Shown: piece after piece, positions 39,035-47,820 of the stretch
How the letters are laid out: every line of letters begins with the position of its first letter
Position numbering within the stretch: the first letter of the stretch is position 1
Assembly (NCBI GenBank): GCA_965221595.1
Contig: OZ244900.1
Location: forward strand, 2,108,001 to 2,172,000
Reading direction: 5' to 3'
DNA length: 64,000 nt
Origin: JAAXGX01 sp965221595
GTDB lineage: Bacteria; Acidobacteriota; Vicinamibacteria; Vicinamibacterales; UBA8438
The notes under the pieces: generated by a model
Seen by the model: the letters and a program-made list of their open reading frames with translations, nothing else
What the model was told of the DNA's origin: nothing
The model's database searches: none
Position numbers and translations under genes: made by a program

Positions 39035-41898
39035 GCTTCGACCGGCGGGCAGGCGCAGACCAGGTTCCGGTCGCCGTGGGCATCGTCGATTCGGCCCACG
39101 GGGGGCCAGTACTTGCCGGCGCGCACGAACGGCAACGGAAATACCGCCGTCTCCCGCGAGTACGGATGGTCCCAGTCCGCCCGGGCAATCTCCTCGGCCG
39201 TGTGGGGTGCGTTCTTCAGGACGTTGTCGGACCGATCGGCGGTGCCGTCGATGACCTCCTGAATCTCGCGGCGAATGTTGATCAGCGCCTGGCAGAAACG
39301 GTCGAGTTCGTCGCGGGGTTCGCTCTCGGTCGGCTCGACCATCAGGGTGCCGGCGACCGGGAACGAGACGGTCGGCGCGTGGAATCCGTAGTCCATCAGC
39401 CGCTTGGCCACGTCCTGTTCCGTGATGCCGGCCGCCGCGCGGAACGGCCGCAGGTCGAAGATGAGTTCGTGCGCGACGCGGCCGGCCGAGTTGGCGTAGA
39501 GCACCTCGAAGTGGGGCTCGAGCCGCGACTTGATGTAGTTCGCGTTCAGGATCGCGATGCGGCTCGCCTCGGTGACGCCGTCCCGGCCCAGCAGGTGGAT
39601 GTATGCATGCGAGATGAGCACGATGCTCGCGCTGCCCCACGGCGCCGCCGAGACGGCCGGAATGGCCTGCCCGCCGCCCACGGGAACAACAGGATGCCCG
39701 GGCAGGTACGGCGCCAGGTGGCCGGCCACCGCTATCGGACCCATGCCCGGCCCGCCACCGCCGTGCGGAATGGCGAACGTCTTGTGGAGGTTGAGGTGGC
39801 ACACGTCCGCGCCGATGGCCGCCGGACTGGTCAACCCCACCTGCGCGTTCATGTTTGCCCCGTCCATGTAGACCTGCCCGCCGGCGTCGTGCACGACGCG
39901 GCAGATCTCCGGCACGTGCTCCTCGAAGACGCCGTGCGTCGAGGGGTACGTAATCATCAGCGTGTTCAGTCGGCCGGCAGCGGCCGCCACCTTCGCCCGC
40001 AGGTCGTCGAGGTCGACGTCGCCCCGGCCGTCGCATGCGATGATGACGACCCGCATGCCCGCCATCGCCGCGCTGGCGGGGTTCGTACCGTGCGCCGACG
40101 CCGGGATCAGCACGATGTCGCGGTGTCCCTCGCCGCGGGCCCGATGGTAGGCCCGAATGACCATCAGCCCGGCGAACTCGCCCTGGGCGCCCGAGTTCGG
40201 CTGCAGCGAAACCGCGGCCAGACCCGTGATGGCGCGCAGGGCCGCCTCCAACTCCGCGAAGACCGCCTGGTAGCCGGCGGCCTGCGCGGGCGGCGCGAAC
40301 GGGTGGAGCGCGCTGAACTCGGGCCACGTGACGGGCCGCATTGCGGTCGCCGCGTTCAGCTTCATCGTGCACGAACCCAGCGGGATCATCGACCGGTCCA
40401 GACCAATGTCCTTGCGCTCGAGCTGCTTCAGATAGCGCATCATCTGCAGCTCGGACTGGTGGCGCCGGAAGACCGGGTGATCGAGGAAGGCGCTCGTCCG
40501 ACGAACGTGCGGGGGCCAGCCGGCAGCGGGCGCCGCGTCGTTCCCCCGCGGTGACCAGGCCGCACCGCGCGCCGCGGCGAAGACATGCAGGATGCGGTTC
40601 ACGTCCTCCGGGCAGGTAGTCTCGTCCAGCGCGATCCCGACGTCGCGGTCACCCGCGTAGCGCAGATTGAACCCCTTGGCCTCCGCCGCTCGTCTGATCC
40701 GGTCGCGCGCGGCGGCCGAACCGGCGTCGACCCGCAGGGTGTCGAAGAAGCACGCGTGCCGCGGCGCCAGGCCGAGCTCGGCCAGCCCGCGCGCGAGGCG
40801 CCCCGCGAGCCGATGCACGCGCTCGGCGATGGCGGTCAGGCCTTGCGGCCCATGGTACACAGCATAGAAGCCGGCGATATTCGCCAGCAGCGCCTGCGCC
40901 GTGCAGATGTTCGACGTGGCGCGTTCGCGGCGGATGTGCTGCTCGCGCGTCTGGAGCGCCATGCGCAGCGCAGGCCGGCCGGCGGCGTCGACGGAGACGC
41001 CGATCAGGCGACCGGGCATGTGCCGCACGTGGGCCGTCCGCGTTGCGAAGAAGGCCGGATGCGGTCCACCGTAGCCCAGCGGCACCCCGAAACGCTGGGC
41101 GCTGCCGACGACCACGTCGGCGCCCCGCTCGCCGGGTGGCACCAGCAGCGTCAGGGCCAGCAGGTCGGTCGCCACCGCGGCCAGCGCCCCGGCCTCGTGC
41201 GCCCGGGCAATCGCCGGGCCGGGATCCGCGACCGCCCCGTCCGCGTCCGGATACTGCAGGAACACCCCGAACGTCGTCTCGTCGATCGGCAGGACGGCCG
41301 GATCGCCGACCACGACCCGCAGGCCCAGGGGCTCGGCGCGCCCGCGCAAGACCGCCAGGGTCTGCGGGAAGCACCGCTCGGATACGACGAAGCGGTCCGC
41401 CCGGCCCGCTCCCCGGGCGCGGATGCGATGCAGCATCGTCATCGCCTCGGCCGCCGCTGTCGCTTCGTCGAGCAGCGAGGCGTTCGCCACCTCCATGCCC
41501 GTGAGATCCTCGACCATCGTCTGGAAGTTGAGGAGCCCCTCCAGCCGTCCCTGCGCCGCCTCGGCCTGGTACGGCGTATAGGGCGTGTACCAACCCGGGC
41601 ATTCCAGCACGTTGCGGAGAATGACGCTGGGCGTGATGCAGTCGTAGTAGCCCAGGCCGATGAACGAGCGGAAGCGCCCGTTGCGTGCGGCCAGACCGCG
41701 CAGCCGATCCAGGAAATCGGCTTCCGTCTCCGGCGACGGCAGGTCGAGCGGCCCGGTCAGCCGGATGCGGTCAGGTAGCGCGTCGTCGATCAGGGCCTCG
41801 AGCGACGGCGCGCCGACCGCGGCCAGCATGTCATCGAGATCGGCGACCCGTGGACCGAGGTGGCGCTGCTGGAAGCTGTCCGGCGCGTCGGGCGGCAT
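39013..41898 (-). CDS. gcvP: Glycine dehydrogenase (decarboxylating), P protein
   Basis: This 961-residue single-chain P protein decarboxylates glycine and passes the aminomethyl group to the H-protein lipoyl arm. Both halves (P1-like with FIGLGYYDCITPSVILRNV and P2-like) are fused as in most bacteria. The PLP lysine lies in CHLNLHKTFAIPHGGGGPG and a glycine-rich GANMNAQVGL segment precedes it. It follows gcvH without a gap and is the last gene of gcvT-gcvH-gcvP. Confidence 0.96.
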   Translation of the reverse strand: MPPDAPDSFQQRHLGPRVADLDDMLAAVGAPSLEALIDDALPDRIRLTGPLDLPSPETEADFLDRLRGLAARNGRFRSFIGLGYYDCITPSVILRNVLECPGWYTPYTPYQAEAAQGRLEGLLNFQTMVEDLTGMEVANASLLDEATAAAEAMTMLHRIRARGAGRADRFVVSERCFPQTLAVLRGRAEPLGLRVVVGDPAVLPIDETTFGVFLQYPDADGAVADPGPAIARAHEAGALAAVATDLLALTLLVPPGERGADVVVGSAQRFGVPLGYGGPHPAFFATRTAHVRHMPGRLIGVSVDAAGRPALRMALQTREQHIRRERATSNICTAQALLANIAGFYAVYHGPQGLTAIAERVHRLAGRLARGLAELGLAPRHACFFDTLRVDAGSAAARDRIRRAAEAKGFNLRYAGDRDVGIALDETTCPEDVNRILHVFAAARGAAWSPRGNDAAPAAGWPPHVRRTSAFLDHPVFRRHQSELQMMRYLKQLERKDIGLDRSMIPLGSCTMKLNAATAMRPVTWPEFSALHPFAPPAQAAGYQAVFAELEAALRAITGLAAVSLQPNSGAQGEFAGLMVIRAYHRARGEGHRDIVLIPASAHGTNPASAAMAGMRVVIIACDGRGDVDLDDLRAKVAAAAGRLNTLMITYPSTHGVFEEHVPEICRVVHDAGGQVYMDGANMNAQVGLTSPAAIGADVCHLNLHKTFAIPHGGGGPGMGPIAVAGHLAPYLPGHPVVPVGGGQAIPAVSAAPWGSASIVLISHAYIHLLGRDGVTEASRIAILNANYIKSRLEPHFEVLYANSAGRVAHELIFDLRPFRAAAGITEQDVAKRLMDYGFHAPTVSFPVAGTLMVEPTESEPRDELDRFCQALINIRREIQEVIDGTADRSDNVLKNAPHTAEEIARADWDHPYSRETAVFPLPFVRAGKYWPPVGRIDDAHGDRNLVCACPPVEAYVAVSS

Positions 41899-42270
41899 CT
41901 ATTTCACGAGCTCGCCGTAGCCGTCCGCGTCGAGCAGCGCGGCGGCCTCGTCCGGATCGCTCATCCGGATCGCAATCAGCCACGTCCCGTAGGGATCCGC
42001 GTTCACGCGCTCCGGCTGCGCGACGGCATCCGCGTTGACGGCGACGACCTCGCCCGCAACCGGACAGTACAGGTCCGATACGGCCTTGACCGACTCGATG
42101 GCGCCGAACGGGTCGCCCTGGGCGAAGGTGCGACCGACTTCCGGCAGGTCGACGAAGACGACGTCGCCGAGCTGCTCCTGGGCATAGGCCGTCACACCGA
42201 CCTCGCTGCGGTCGGCGTCGACCCGCAGCCACTCGTGGTCTCTGGTGTAGCGCAGCTCCGGCGGGTGCAT
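41899..42270 (-). CDS. gcvH: Glycine cleavage system H protein
   Basis: This 123-residue lipoyl carrier shuttles the aminomethyl group between P and T proteins. The lipoylated lysine is K62 in GAIESVKAVSDLY, within a normal-length H protein that starts ELRYTRDHEWLRV and has GVTAYAQEQLGDVVFVDLP. It lies between gcvT (6 nt upstream) and gcvP. Confidence 0.97.
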   Translation of the reverse strand: MHPPELRYTRDHEWLRVDADRSEVGVTAYAQEQLGDVVFVDLPEVGRTFAQGDPFGAIESVKAVSDLYCPVAGEVVAVNADAVAQPERVNADPYGTWLIAIRMSDPDEAAALLDADGYGELVK

Positions 42271-42276
42271 GGCTGG

Positions 42277-43395
42277 TCAGCTCCTGTCGCGCTTGTAGAA
42301 CGGCATACGGACGACGCGGGCGAGCCGCCGCCGGCCGCGGATGTCGACGGCCAGTTCACTGCCGGGTCGGGCGACCTCCGGCGGCACGTAGGCCATGCCG
42401 AGCGCCTTGTCGAGAAACGGCGTGTGCGTGCCGCTGGTCACGCGGCCCACCCGGTCACCGGCGACGAAGACTTCATATCCCTGGCGGGCGATGCCCCGCT
42501 CCAGCATCTCGAAGCCCACGAGCCGGCGGGCGAGCCCCGCCGCCTGCTGCCGCGCGAGCGCGTCCCGGCCGTTGAAGGCGCCCTTCGCCCAGGCCACGAT
42601 CCAACCCAGACCCGCCTCGAGGACCGTCGTCGTCCCGTCGATGTCGCTGCCGAACAGCCGCATGGCCGCTTCCAACCTTAGCGTGTCGCGAGCGCCGAGT
42701 CCGGCCGGCTGCAGCCCCGCCGGTGCGCCCGCCTGCAGCAACGCATCCCACACGCGCCCGGCCGCCTGCGGCGCAACGAACAGCTCGAAGCCGTCCTCGC
42801 CCGTATAGCCCGTGCGCGAGACCGTCGCCCGCACGCCGGCCACCTCTCCACTCGCGAACCCATAGTACCGGAGTGCCGCCAGATCGACTCCGGTGAGCGG
42901 CTGCAGGATGTCTTCGGCAGCCGGCCCCTGCAGCGCCAGCAGCGCGTAGCGGCTGCTCGCGTTCACCGCGACAGCGTCGCCCGCCGGCCCGATCTCCCGC
43001 CTGATCCAGGCGCAGTCGGTTTCGATGTTCGCAGCGTTGATCACCAGCAGGAAGTGATCGGCGGCCAGCCGATAGACGAGCAGGTCGTCGACGAAGGTCC
43101 CCTCGTGGGTCGTCAGGGCGGAGTACTGCGCCCGGCCGACCTCGAGAGCCGCCGCGTCGTTGCTGCAGATCCGCTGGACGGCTGCCAGTGCGTCGCCGCC
43201 GGCAATCTCGACCTCACCCATGTGACTGACGTCGAACAGCCCGGCGCGCTCGCGGACGGCCCGGTGCTCGGCAGCGATGCCGGCGTACTCCCGCGGCATC
43301 TCCCAGCCGCCGAAGGCCGTCATCCGCGCGCCCAGGGCGGCCTGACGTTCGTAGAGCGCTGTGCGCTGCAGTCTGGTCGACGTAGTCGCTGGCAT
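42277..43395 (-). CDS. gcvT: Glycine cleavage system T protein (aminomethyltransferase)
   Basis: This 372-residue tetrahydrofolate-dependent enzyme releases ammonia and forms 5,10-methylene-THF. It shows MTAFGGWEMPREY, FDVSHMGEVEIAG, GYTGEDGFELFVAP and LGARDTLRLEAAMRLFG. The ATG at 43395 was chosen; a GTG at 43407 is possible. No glycine riboswitch is evident in the 100 bp upstream. It is the first gene of the operon. Confidence 0.96.
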   Translation of the reverse strand: MPATTSTRLQRTALYERQAALGARMTAFGGWEMPREYAGIAAEHRAVRERAGLFDVSHMGEVEIAGGDALAAVQRICSNDAAALEVGRAQYSALTTHEGTFVDDLLVYRLAADHFLLVINAANIETDCAWIRREIGPAGDAVAVNASSRYALLALQGPAAEDILQPLTGVDLAALRYYGFASGEVAGVRATVSRTGYTGEDGFELFVAPQAAGRVWDALLQAGAPAGLQPAGLGARDTLRLEAAMRLFGSDIDGTTTVLEAGLGWIVAWAKGAFNGRDALARQQAAGLARRLVGFEMLERGIARQGYEVFVAGDRVGRVTSGTHTPFLDKALGMAYVPPEVARPGSELAVDIRGRRRLARVVRMPFYKRDRS

Positions 43396-43474
43396 CCTGG
43401 CGGGCACCGGGGGCTGGCTCGCCGCGAACGGGCGTAACCGTACTATGCCGCCCGAGCGCCGGTCAAGACGGACG

Positions 43475-43520
43475 CGAGGCCCGAAAAGCCAAGTCTCACT
43501 GCCTCGTTTTCGGGCCCTCG
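43475..43520. terminator. Long inverted repeat at the 3' end of the sigma-54 activator gene
   Basis: CGAGGCCCGAAAA (43475-43487) is complementary to TTTTCGGGCCCTCG (43507-43520) apart from one bulged base, around a 19-nt loop that contains the activator's stop codon. It could end the activator transcript before gcvT or protect its 3' end. It lies between same-strand genes. Confidence 0.45.
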
Positions 43521-44920
43521 TAGGTCAAGTACGCCTGCAGCGTGTGGTAGCTGATGCCGAGCGTCCGGCACGCCTCGCGCTTGTTGTGCTTGCACCGATC
43601 GAGCACCACTCGCGCGTAGCGGCTGCCCCACTCCCGCATCGTATCGCGCTGGCGCAACGACGGCCCGACTATCTCCTCGTAGGTTCGACTGACCGCCGGC
43701 GGCAGATCTTCAGCCGTGATCTCGGTCGATGTCGCCAACGCCACCACGCGCTCGATGACACGTTCGAGTTCCCGGACGTTCCCGGGCCAGTCGTACGTGA
43801 GCAACGCGTCGATGGCGCTCCGGGAGAACTGGACCTGTCGCAGCGTACGGTGTCGGCCCAGAAAGTGATTTGCCAAGGCCACGATGTCTCTCCGGCGGTC
43901 CCTGAGCGGGGGCACCCGGATCTCGAGACCGCCGAGACGATAGTACAGATCCGCGCGGAAGCGGCCGGCGGCAACGAGCTTGCGCAGGCTCTGATTGGTT
44001 GCCACGATCAGACGCGCATCGACTGCGCGGGTCGTGTGGCCGCCGACCCGCTCCACCGACATCTCCTGGATGGCCCTGAGCAGCTTGGCCTGCGCCGCCG
44101 GCGAAAGGTCCGACACCTCGTCCAGAAACAGGGTGCCGCCATCCGCCAGCTCGAACTTGCCTCTGCGGCCCCGCACACCGGTAGCCGTCCGATCCTCGAT
44201 ACCGAAGAGCTCCGCTTCGAGCAGGGTCTCGACGAGCGCGGCGCAGTTCACCCCTATGAAGCGTCCGGAACGCCGATCGCTCTCTTCGTGAATGCGCCGG
44301 GCGACGAGCTCCTTTCCCGAGCCGCTCTCCCCTTCGATCAACACGGTGAAGGCCGTGCCGGCCACCCGCGAGATCTCGTGGCGGAGCCTGACCATGACCT
44401 CGGCGGTACCGACGAGCCGCGGTGAGTCGAGGGACGGATTCGTGAGCCCCTCCTCCGGGCCGGCAGCGCCCTCTGTCGCGGCGCTCAGTGCGAGGCCGGC
44501 TACCCGCGCCGCGGCCAGCAGCCGCTCGCGCCCGCCGGCCTCCAGAGACTGCCTGCGACCAGGCATGACCTCCAAGTGCAGTGCGCGCCGGCTTGGCACC
44601 GGCAGCGCAATCCGCAGGACATCACTCTCCACCCGCATGGCGTCGACGCCCGCCGGAAGACCACCCTCGCGGATGGTCACGGCTCGCGCGTTCAACGCCT
44701 GCCGCAGTGCGGCCTCCAACTCGGCCCGCCGTCCGCGCGGACCATGCGGGCTTCCGATGCAGGTCACCGCGCGCGCGATCAGCCGCGACAGCCCCCGGGT
44801 CGGGTCGGCGTCACCTTCCCAGGCCCTCGGATTCTCGCCACTCATCGGCGCGGCGCGATCGCACGCTGCAGCCGTCCCGGTGCCGGTCGTATGCCGAGAT
44901 CTGAGCAATTCCAATGACAT
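43496..44920 (-). CDS. Sigma-54-interacting transcriptional regulator lacking a GAFTGA loop
   Basis: This 474-residue protein has an N-terminal ~165-residue region resembling a degenerate GAF-like sensor. The AAA+ core has Walker A IEGESGSGKELVARRIH, GVNCAALVETLLEAELFG, Walker B GGTLFLDEVSDLS and the ATNQSL sensor region, and a C-terminal helix-turn-helix (REACRTLGISYHTLQAYL) follows. Where enhancer-binding proteins have GAFTGA it reads IEDRTATGVRG. Related proteins are common in Acidobacteriota. Contact with sigma-54 may be altered. It precedes gcvT and lies next to PilZ/pseudopilin genes. Its target is unknown. Confidence 0.85.
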   Translation of the reverse strand: MSLELLRSRHTTGTGTAAACDRAAPMSGENPRAWEGDADPTRGLSRLIARAVTCIGSPHGPRGRRAELEAALRQALNARAVTIREGGLPAGVDAMRVESDVLRIALPVPSRRALHLEVMPGRRQSLEAGGRERLLAAARVAGLALSAATEGAAGPEEGLTNPSLDSPRLVGTAEVMVRLRHEISRVAGTAFTVLIEGESGSGKELVARRIHEESDRRSGRFIGVNCAALVETLLEAELFGIEDRTATGVRGRRGKFELADGGTLFLDEVSDLSPAAQAKLLRAIQEMSVERVGGHTTRAVDARLIVATNQSLRKLVAAGRFRADLYYRLGGLEIRVPPLRDRRRDIVALANHFLGRHRTLRQVQFSRSAIDALLTYDWPGNVRELERVIERVVALATSTEITAEDLPPAVSRTYEEIVGPSLRQRDTMREWGSRYARVVLDRCKHNKREACRTLGISYHTLQAYLTYEGPKTRQ

Positions 44921-45035
44921 ATTGCCAACCCCCCTGTTTCGACCGACGTGAGTGGCAACTACCCGAATTTCACGATAGCACGCCTGCGTTCACCGCCCTA
45001 CGGATAAATACGACTGCCGTGCCGATGCTCACGAT

Positions 45036-45335
45036 TCAGAGATCGAGCCGCTCGTCGAACGCCAACCTGGCCCGATAGCGCACCTGTCCATCACTTCCAA
45101 TCGCGGCGACGTACCCGCGGACGACCTGTCCCCGAGCCGCGATGAGTCGGTCCCGCACGCGGAGCTCGAGCACTACGACGCGTTCCGGCGCGAGACTCAG
45201 CGCCGCCTCGACGAGCGCGCTCCGTTCCGAGAGCTCGATCAACGTCGCTTCGTGCGCCGGCCGAATGCGGACCGACTCGATCGAAGACGACCCGGCGCGT
45301 CTGCGACGGGGCTCGTCGCGCGCGGTAGCGCTCAC
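45036..45335 (-). CDS. Small PilZ-like domain protein
   Basis: This 99-residue protein has an Arg-rich N terminus (ARDEPRRRRAG) and a compact beta-rich segment (ATLIELSERSALVEAALSLAPERVVVLELRVRDRLIAARGQVVRGY) resembling PilZ or a degenerate PilZ-like fold. The classical RxxxR/DxSxxG c-di-GMP motif is not clearly kept: ELSERSALVE occupies the second motif's place. The GTG at 45335 overlaps the stop of the pseudopilin gene (GTGA), which supports this start. A role in pilus regulation is inferred from context. Confidence 0.55.
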   Translation of the reverse strand: MSATARDEPRRRRAGSSSIESVRIRPAHEATLIELSERSALVEAALSLAPERVVVLELRVRDRLIAARGQVVRGYVAAIGSDGQVRYRARLAFDERLDL

Positions 45336-45922
45336 CGGTGCCTCCACGCGCCGGCCGCGGCGTCGAAGTACAGGACTCGCACCCGCCCGGTGGCCCCGAG
45401 CACGCGGATGGCATATTGCTCGTGCGATCCTCGCAGATAGAGCGTGCCGCTCGTCGCCGTCCCGAGCGGGCTGAACGTGAGCGTATCGCCGCGTCCGAAG
45501 CGGATGGGATCCGCGTCCGCCCCTGCAGGCCGGCTCGAACCGAACGGTGGAACCGACGCCAGCAGTCCGAAGCTAACGGACGGATACGCATCGCCCAGTT
45601 GCCAGGCGGGTCCCAGACGCCGGTCGATGCCGCGAGAGATATCGGTGGCCCGGATGCCGTCGCCGTTACCGTCCACGTAGCCGGCGACTCGAACAGCACC
45701 CGCGTCGGATTCGAACCGCAGCCCGACCGCCGCCCCGTGTTGCACCGCGCGGGAGCGTGCGAGCATGGCCTGTGCCGAGAGATGGGCCGCGGCCGCCGAC
45801 ACCTGCGACCGGTCGGCCCCTGCCATCAGGAACGGAACCGCCATCCCGGCGAGCAGGGCGACGACCGCGACACCCACCACGCTGTCTACGAGCGTCATCC
45901 CCGTGCAGTCTCCGTGCTTCAT
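45332..45922 (-). CDS. GspH/FimT-like pseudopilin
   Basis: This 196-residue protein starts MKHGDCTGMTLVDSVVGVAVVALLAGMAVPFL, a prepilin leader with cleavage after Gly and a pilin helix. Position +5 is Asp rather than Glu. GspH-like features follow: LSAQAMLARSRAVQHGAAVGLRFES, and a C-terminal LTFSPLGTATSGTLYL. It belongs to minor pilins that prime pilus assembly. It lies downstream of comEA and upstream of the PilZ-like gene on the same strand. Confidence 0.8.
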   Translation of the reverse strand: MKHGDCTGMTLVDSVVGVAVVALLAGMAVPFLMAGADRSQVSAAAAHLSAQAMLARSRAVQHGAAVGLRFESDAGAVRVAGYVDGNGDGIRATDISRGIDRRLGPAWQLGDAYPSVSFGLLASVPPFGSSRPAGADADPIRFGRGDTLTFSPLGTATSGTLYLRGSHEQYAIRVLGATGRVRVLYFDAAAGAWRHR

Positions 45923-45976
45923 GTCCGTGCTCCCGCTGCGGCGAGTGGAGCACTTGGGCCCCACTCGCCGCGGATG

Positions 45977-46312
45977 CTATTGCGGGTCCTCCGTACCGCC
46001 GACTCGAATGAGGTCCCGGAGGCGAAGGAACGTTCGTTCGCCGATACCTCGAACGTTCATCAGATCCTCGATTTTCTCGAACCGACCGTTCTGCGTTCGA
46101 TGCTCGATGATGCGCTCCGCGGTGCGCGGGCCGATACCCGGCAGCTCCTCGAGTTCCATCTGGTCGGCGGTATTGATCTCCACCTTGTCGCGGGACTGCT
46201 CCCGGGTCGGCATCTCCTCACGATCGGCCGACTGCGCCAACCCCTCTGCGCCCGCCGCGCCAACCAGTCCGCAGACGATCACCAGCACGCCGACCGCGAT
46301 GATTCTCCGCAT
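45977..46312 (-). CDS. comEA: ComEA-like helix-hairpin-helix DNA-binding protein, exported
   Basis: This 111-residue protein has a signal peptide (MRRIIAVGVLVIVCGLVGAAGA), a short linker and a double helix-hairpin-helix: KVEINTADQMELEELPGIGPRTAERIIEHR and FEKIEDLMNVRGIGERTFLRLRDLI. This layout is that of ComEA, which binds incoming DNA in the periplasm during transformation. With a GspH-like pseudopilin downstream, comM at 28 kb and the PilM/N/O cluster, it supports a competence apparatus. No comEC channel gene is seen. Confidence 0.85.
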   Translation of the reverse strand: MRRIIAVGVLVIVCGLVGAAGAEGLAQSADREEMPTREQSRDKVEINTADQMELEELPGIGPRTAERIIEHRTQNGRFEKIEDLMNVRGIGERTFLRLRDLIRVGGTEDPQ

Positions 46313-46691
46313 GACATTGCTCCTCCATCAGGTAGCCAGCGTCCGCTGACGCCACCTGCGCCCGACCGTTGAGCGGCCCCGCCTCGATTGGCGGTTGCAG
46401 TGGAGGTCGGGCACGGCACCGGACGCTCTCGGCGGGGCCGTGGGACAAGGGAGCAAGATGCACGCCACCACTGCGACGATCGGGTGTTGCACGGCCAAAT
46501 CCGTGAAGAGGAAGGGGAAGCCGCAGCGTGCCCGCCCGGGTGCCGACGGCCGGCCGCGTGCCGCCGGGGAAACCGTCAACGCCGGTGGCGTCCCGACGCC
46601 GGCGGGGAACGCCCTCCGCCGTGTCCCCGGCCCGTCGGGTAGACGCTCGGCACTATAATCGCGCCTGTCGCCCGTTTCCCTGGAGGATGCA
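46313..46691. other. 379-bp divergent intergenic region
   Basis: It separates comEA (minus) from the metallo-beta-lactamase-fold gene (plus). I see no coding signal with family features. A TATAAT (46654-46659) and a GGAGG (46682-46686) serve the plus-strand gene at 46692; no good -35 matches the TATAAT. The remainder is GC-rich and unstructured as far as I can tell by eye. Confidence 0.5.
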
Positions 46692-47717
46692 ATGCGCCGT
46701 CTAATACTGTGCGTGGCGCTCGGGATCGCGGTGAGCACCGTCATGCCGGCGGCCCAGCCGCCGGCCGCGGGCCTCGACATCTACTGGATCGACGTCGAGG
46801 GCGGCGCCGCCACCCTGGTTGTCACGCCCGGGCGGCAGTCGATCCTGATGGACGCCGGCTGGGCCCGGTCCGACGCGCGCGACGCCCTGCGCATTCAGCA
46901 CGCCATGCAGGATGCCCGGGTCGACCGCATCGACTACTTCATTGCGTCGCACTTCCACGGCGACCACGTCGGCGGCCTGCCGGCGCTGGCCGCCCGTGTG
47001 CCGATCGGCCGATTCATCGACCACGGCGACAGTGTCGAGCAGGCCAGCGAGCGCGGCCTGGCCTCGTGGGATGCGTACATCGGCGCGGCCGAGGGCCGCC
47101 GGCGCACCGTCACTCCAGGCGACAAGTTGCCGTTGCGCGACGTCGAGTTCTCGTTCGTGCTCGCCCGCGGCGTGACCCCGGCGCAGCCCCTCATGCCGAC
47201 CGGCCCCAACCCGCACTGCGGCGGCACCTGGCCCTACCCAGACGACAGCGGGGAGAACTCGCGCAGCGTCGGCTACCTGGTTTCGCTCGGGGCCTTCCAG
47301 TTCCTGAACCTCGGCGACGCCACCCTCGGCGTGCAGTCCGAGCTGGCGTGCCCGCAGAACAAGCTCGGCGAGGTCGACGTCTACCAGATCCCCCACCACG
47401 GCAACGGCGTCGCGCCGCAGCTCACCTGGGCGCTCGCGCCGGCAGTGGCTGTCATCAACAACGGCCCGCGCAAGGGCGGCAGCGCGGAGGGCTTCCAGGT
47501 GGTGGCCGAGAGCCCGCGACTCGAGGACATCTGGCAGTCCCACCGCGCGCTCGACACCGATCCCGCCTACCGCGCGGCGGACAACCTGACAGCCAACCTC
47601 ACCTCCGAGGAGGACTGCCGCGGCCACTGGATCAAGGCCACGGTCGACGCCGACGGCCGGGCCTACACCCTGTCGAACGGCCGCAACGGTGTCAGCCGGA
47701 CGTATCTGTCGCGGTAG
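46692..47717 (+). CDS. Exported metallo-beta-lactamase-fold hydrolase (ComEC C-terminal-like)
   Basis: This 341-residue protein has a signal peptide (MRRLILCVALGIAVSTVMPAA) and an MBL fold with the zinc motif ASHFHGDHVGG, IDVEGGAATLVVTPGRQSILMDAG at the start, LNLGDA and a late IPHHGNG. Stand-alone versions of the ComEC MBL domain look like this. Members are predicted phosphodiesterases or nucleases, but the reaction is unproven. It has a TATAAT box and a strong GGAGG ribosome site, and is divergent from comEA. Confidence 0.82.
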   Translation: MRRLILCVALGIAVSTVMPAAQPPAAGLDIYWIDVEGGAATLVVTPGRQSILMDAGWARSDARDALRIQHAMQDARVDRIDYFIASHFHGDHVGGLPALAARVPIGRFIDHGDSVEQASERGLASWDAYIGAAEGRRRTVTPGDKLPLRDVEFSFVLARGVTPAQPLMPTGPNPHCGGTWPYPDDSGENSRSVGYLVSLGAFQFLNLGDATLGVQSELACPQNKLGEVDVYQIPHHGNGVAPQLTWALAPAVAVINNGPRKGGSAEGFQVVAESPRLEDIWQSHRALDTDPAYRAADNLTANLTSEEDCRGHWIKATVDADGRAYTLSNGRNGVSRTYLSR

Positions 47718-47780
47718 CGGCGCGCGTCTCGCCGCGACGTAACGAGCCTGAAGTCCTGCGGGAACATCAGGGCTCCTACC

Positions 47781-47820
47781 GGCACGACACCGTCATCCGA
47801 GACGACTCAATCGTCGGCCG
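47781..47820. repeat. 40-bp inverted copy of the purA 3' end
   Basis: The plus strand here matches the minus strand at 53445-53484 (the purA 3' end) at 37 of 40 positions, including an unbroken GACGACTCAATCGTCGGCCG. It covers the end of glpK, so the glpK stop codon lies in the repeat. The two copies flank a 5.6-kb segment in inverted orientation. Confidence 0.7.

Noticed and set aside
43396..43495. A glycine riboswitch ahead of gcvT
   Set aside because: Only ~100 bp separate gcvT from the upstream gene and none of the conserved tandem aptamer motifs are visible.
44921..45035. A sigma-54 promoter near the activator gene (TGGCAA...)
   Set aside because: The second half (TTGC at the correct 5-nt spacing) is missing.
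45977..46312. ComEA as a cytoplasmic DNA-repair helix-hairpin-helix protein
   Set aside because: A clear N-terminal signal peptide and the position beside a pseudopilin gene fit the exported ComEA type.
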